Below, piece after piece: positions 38,549 to 38,721 of a stretch of DNA of 38,721 nucleotides. Origin of the DNA: an uncultured Chromatiaceae bacterium. Lineage in GTDB: Bacteria > Pseudomonadota > Gammaproteobacteria > Tenderiales > Tenderiaceae. The stretch spans positions 1 to 38,721 of the forward strand of contig CALZIQ010000019.1 in the NCBI GenBank assembly GCA_945787735.1. Reading direction: 5' to 3'. Both the position numbers and the translations under genes were made by a program. The notes under the pieces are model-generated. The model was given only the letters and a program-made list of their open reading frames with translations, had not been told where the DNA came from and made no database searches. How positions within the stretch are numbered: position 1 is the first letter of the stretch; each line of letters opens with the position of its first letter.

Positions 38549-38721
38549 ATGTCTAAACAAAAACAATTCAAATTGCCTGCACTAGTGTTGGCAGCCGTGA
38601 GCGCGACGCTATTTACTGCAGCCGCCTCAGCCAGCATTCATTATAACTTTACCGCTGCTGCCAACAGTATCAGCAGTGGATCAAGCGTCGGCAACGACTC
38701 ATTTAGCTTCTCGAGCCAGGG
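38549..38721 (+). CDS. Secreted protein, probable exosortase (PEP-CTERM-type) substrate, partial
   Basis: The gene is cut by the right edge, leaving about 57 residues. It begins with a classical signal peptide: MSKQKQFKLP, a hydrophobic core, and a cut site near AAASA/S. The mature start SIHYNFTAAANSISSGSSVGNDSFSFSSQG is Ser/Asn-rich and beta-like, typical of exported surface proteins. AGGA lies 8 bases before the ATG. The sigma-54 promoter with an inverted-repeat activator site and the adjacent prsT gene point to a protein sorted by exosortase. The C-terminal sorting signal that would prove this lies outside the window. Confidence 0.7.
   Translation, partial: MSKQKQFKLPALVLAAVSATLFTAAASASIHYNFTAAANSISSGSSVGNDSFSFSSQ

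Overview
The window looks like a chromosomal segment of a free-living, probably chemolithoautotrophic gammaproteobacterium. The signs are a Calvin-cycle/glycolysis gene cluster of Chromatiales-like order (tkt-gap-pgk-pyk-fba) divergent from metK-ahcY-metF, an sspA-sspB pair, an S-adenosylhomocysteine riboswitch, and parts of the PEP-CTERM/exosortase (XrtA) envelope system. I see no rRNA, tRNA, CRISPR array, phage or insertion sequence.

Layout. (1) 1-4483, minus strand: exosortase-linked regulation and exopolysaccharide: PrsR (cut by the window edge), PrsK and an EpsB-type sugar transferase, then a single-domain cyclic-nucleotide-binding protein. (2) 4649-8310, plus strand: a three-gene sugar-nucleotide operon (UDP-glucose dehydrogenase, UDP-HexNAc-type dehydrogenase, UDP-glucuronate-type epimerase) that should supply acidic sugars to the polysaccharide; it ends in a strong terminator. 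(3) 8423-15426, minus strand: transketolase, GAPDH, PGK, pyruvate kinase, class II aldolase. (4) 15885-19614, plus strand: metK, an SAH riboswitch, ahcY and metF, the activated-methyl cycle. (5) 19888-20928, minus strand: sspA-sspB with a clear sigma-70 promoter. (6) 21071-34034, minus strand: about 13 kb of co-directional, mostly copper-related genes. In transcription order these are a small Cys/Met/His secreted protein, cusC, cusB, cusA, a His-rich secreted protein, a DUF2231 membrane protein with a metal-binding-like tail, a c-type cytochrome lipoprotein, a 40-residue membrane peptide, DUF302, a PAS-PAS-GGDEF cyclase, copA and a His-less membrane cupredoxin. (7) 34159-38721, plus strand: a ComFB-family protein, a gene-poor decayed stretch, an unrecognised 106-residue protein, the TPR lipoprotein PrsT, and the start of a secreted protein.

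The best signal for a second look is upstream of that last partial gene: a well-spaced sigma-54 -24/-12 element preceded by a perfect 9-bp inverted repeat. This is the architecture expected of a PrsK/PrsR/RpoN-controlled exosortase substrate, so both ends of the window may belong to one regulatory system. The copper region is the other candidate for new biology: it couples a Cus efflux pump to a cytochrome/DUF2231 module and to Asp-Met-rich protein tails, and no CusF gene is seen in the window.

Small-scale structure includes three copies of a TAGG(G/C)TG-type inverted repeat, one forming the last codons of cusA, an 11-bp tandem repeat of almost five copies, and several clear hairpins. All functional names rest on recognising motifs by eye; no database search was run.
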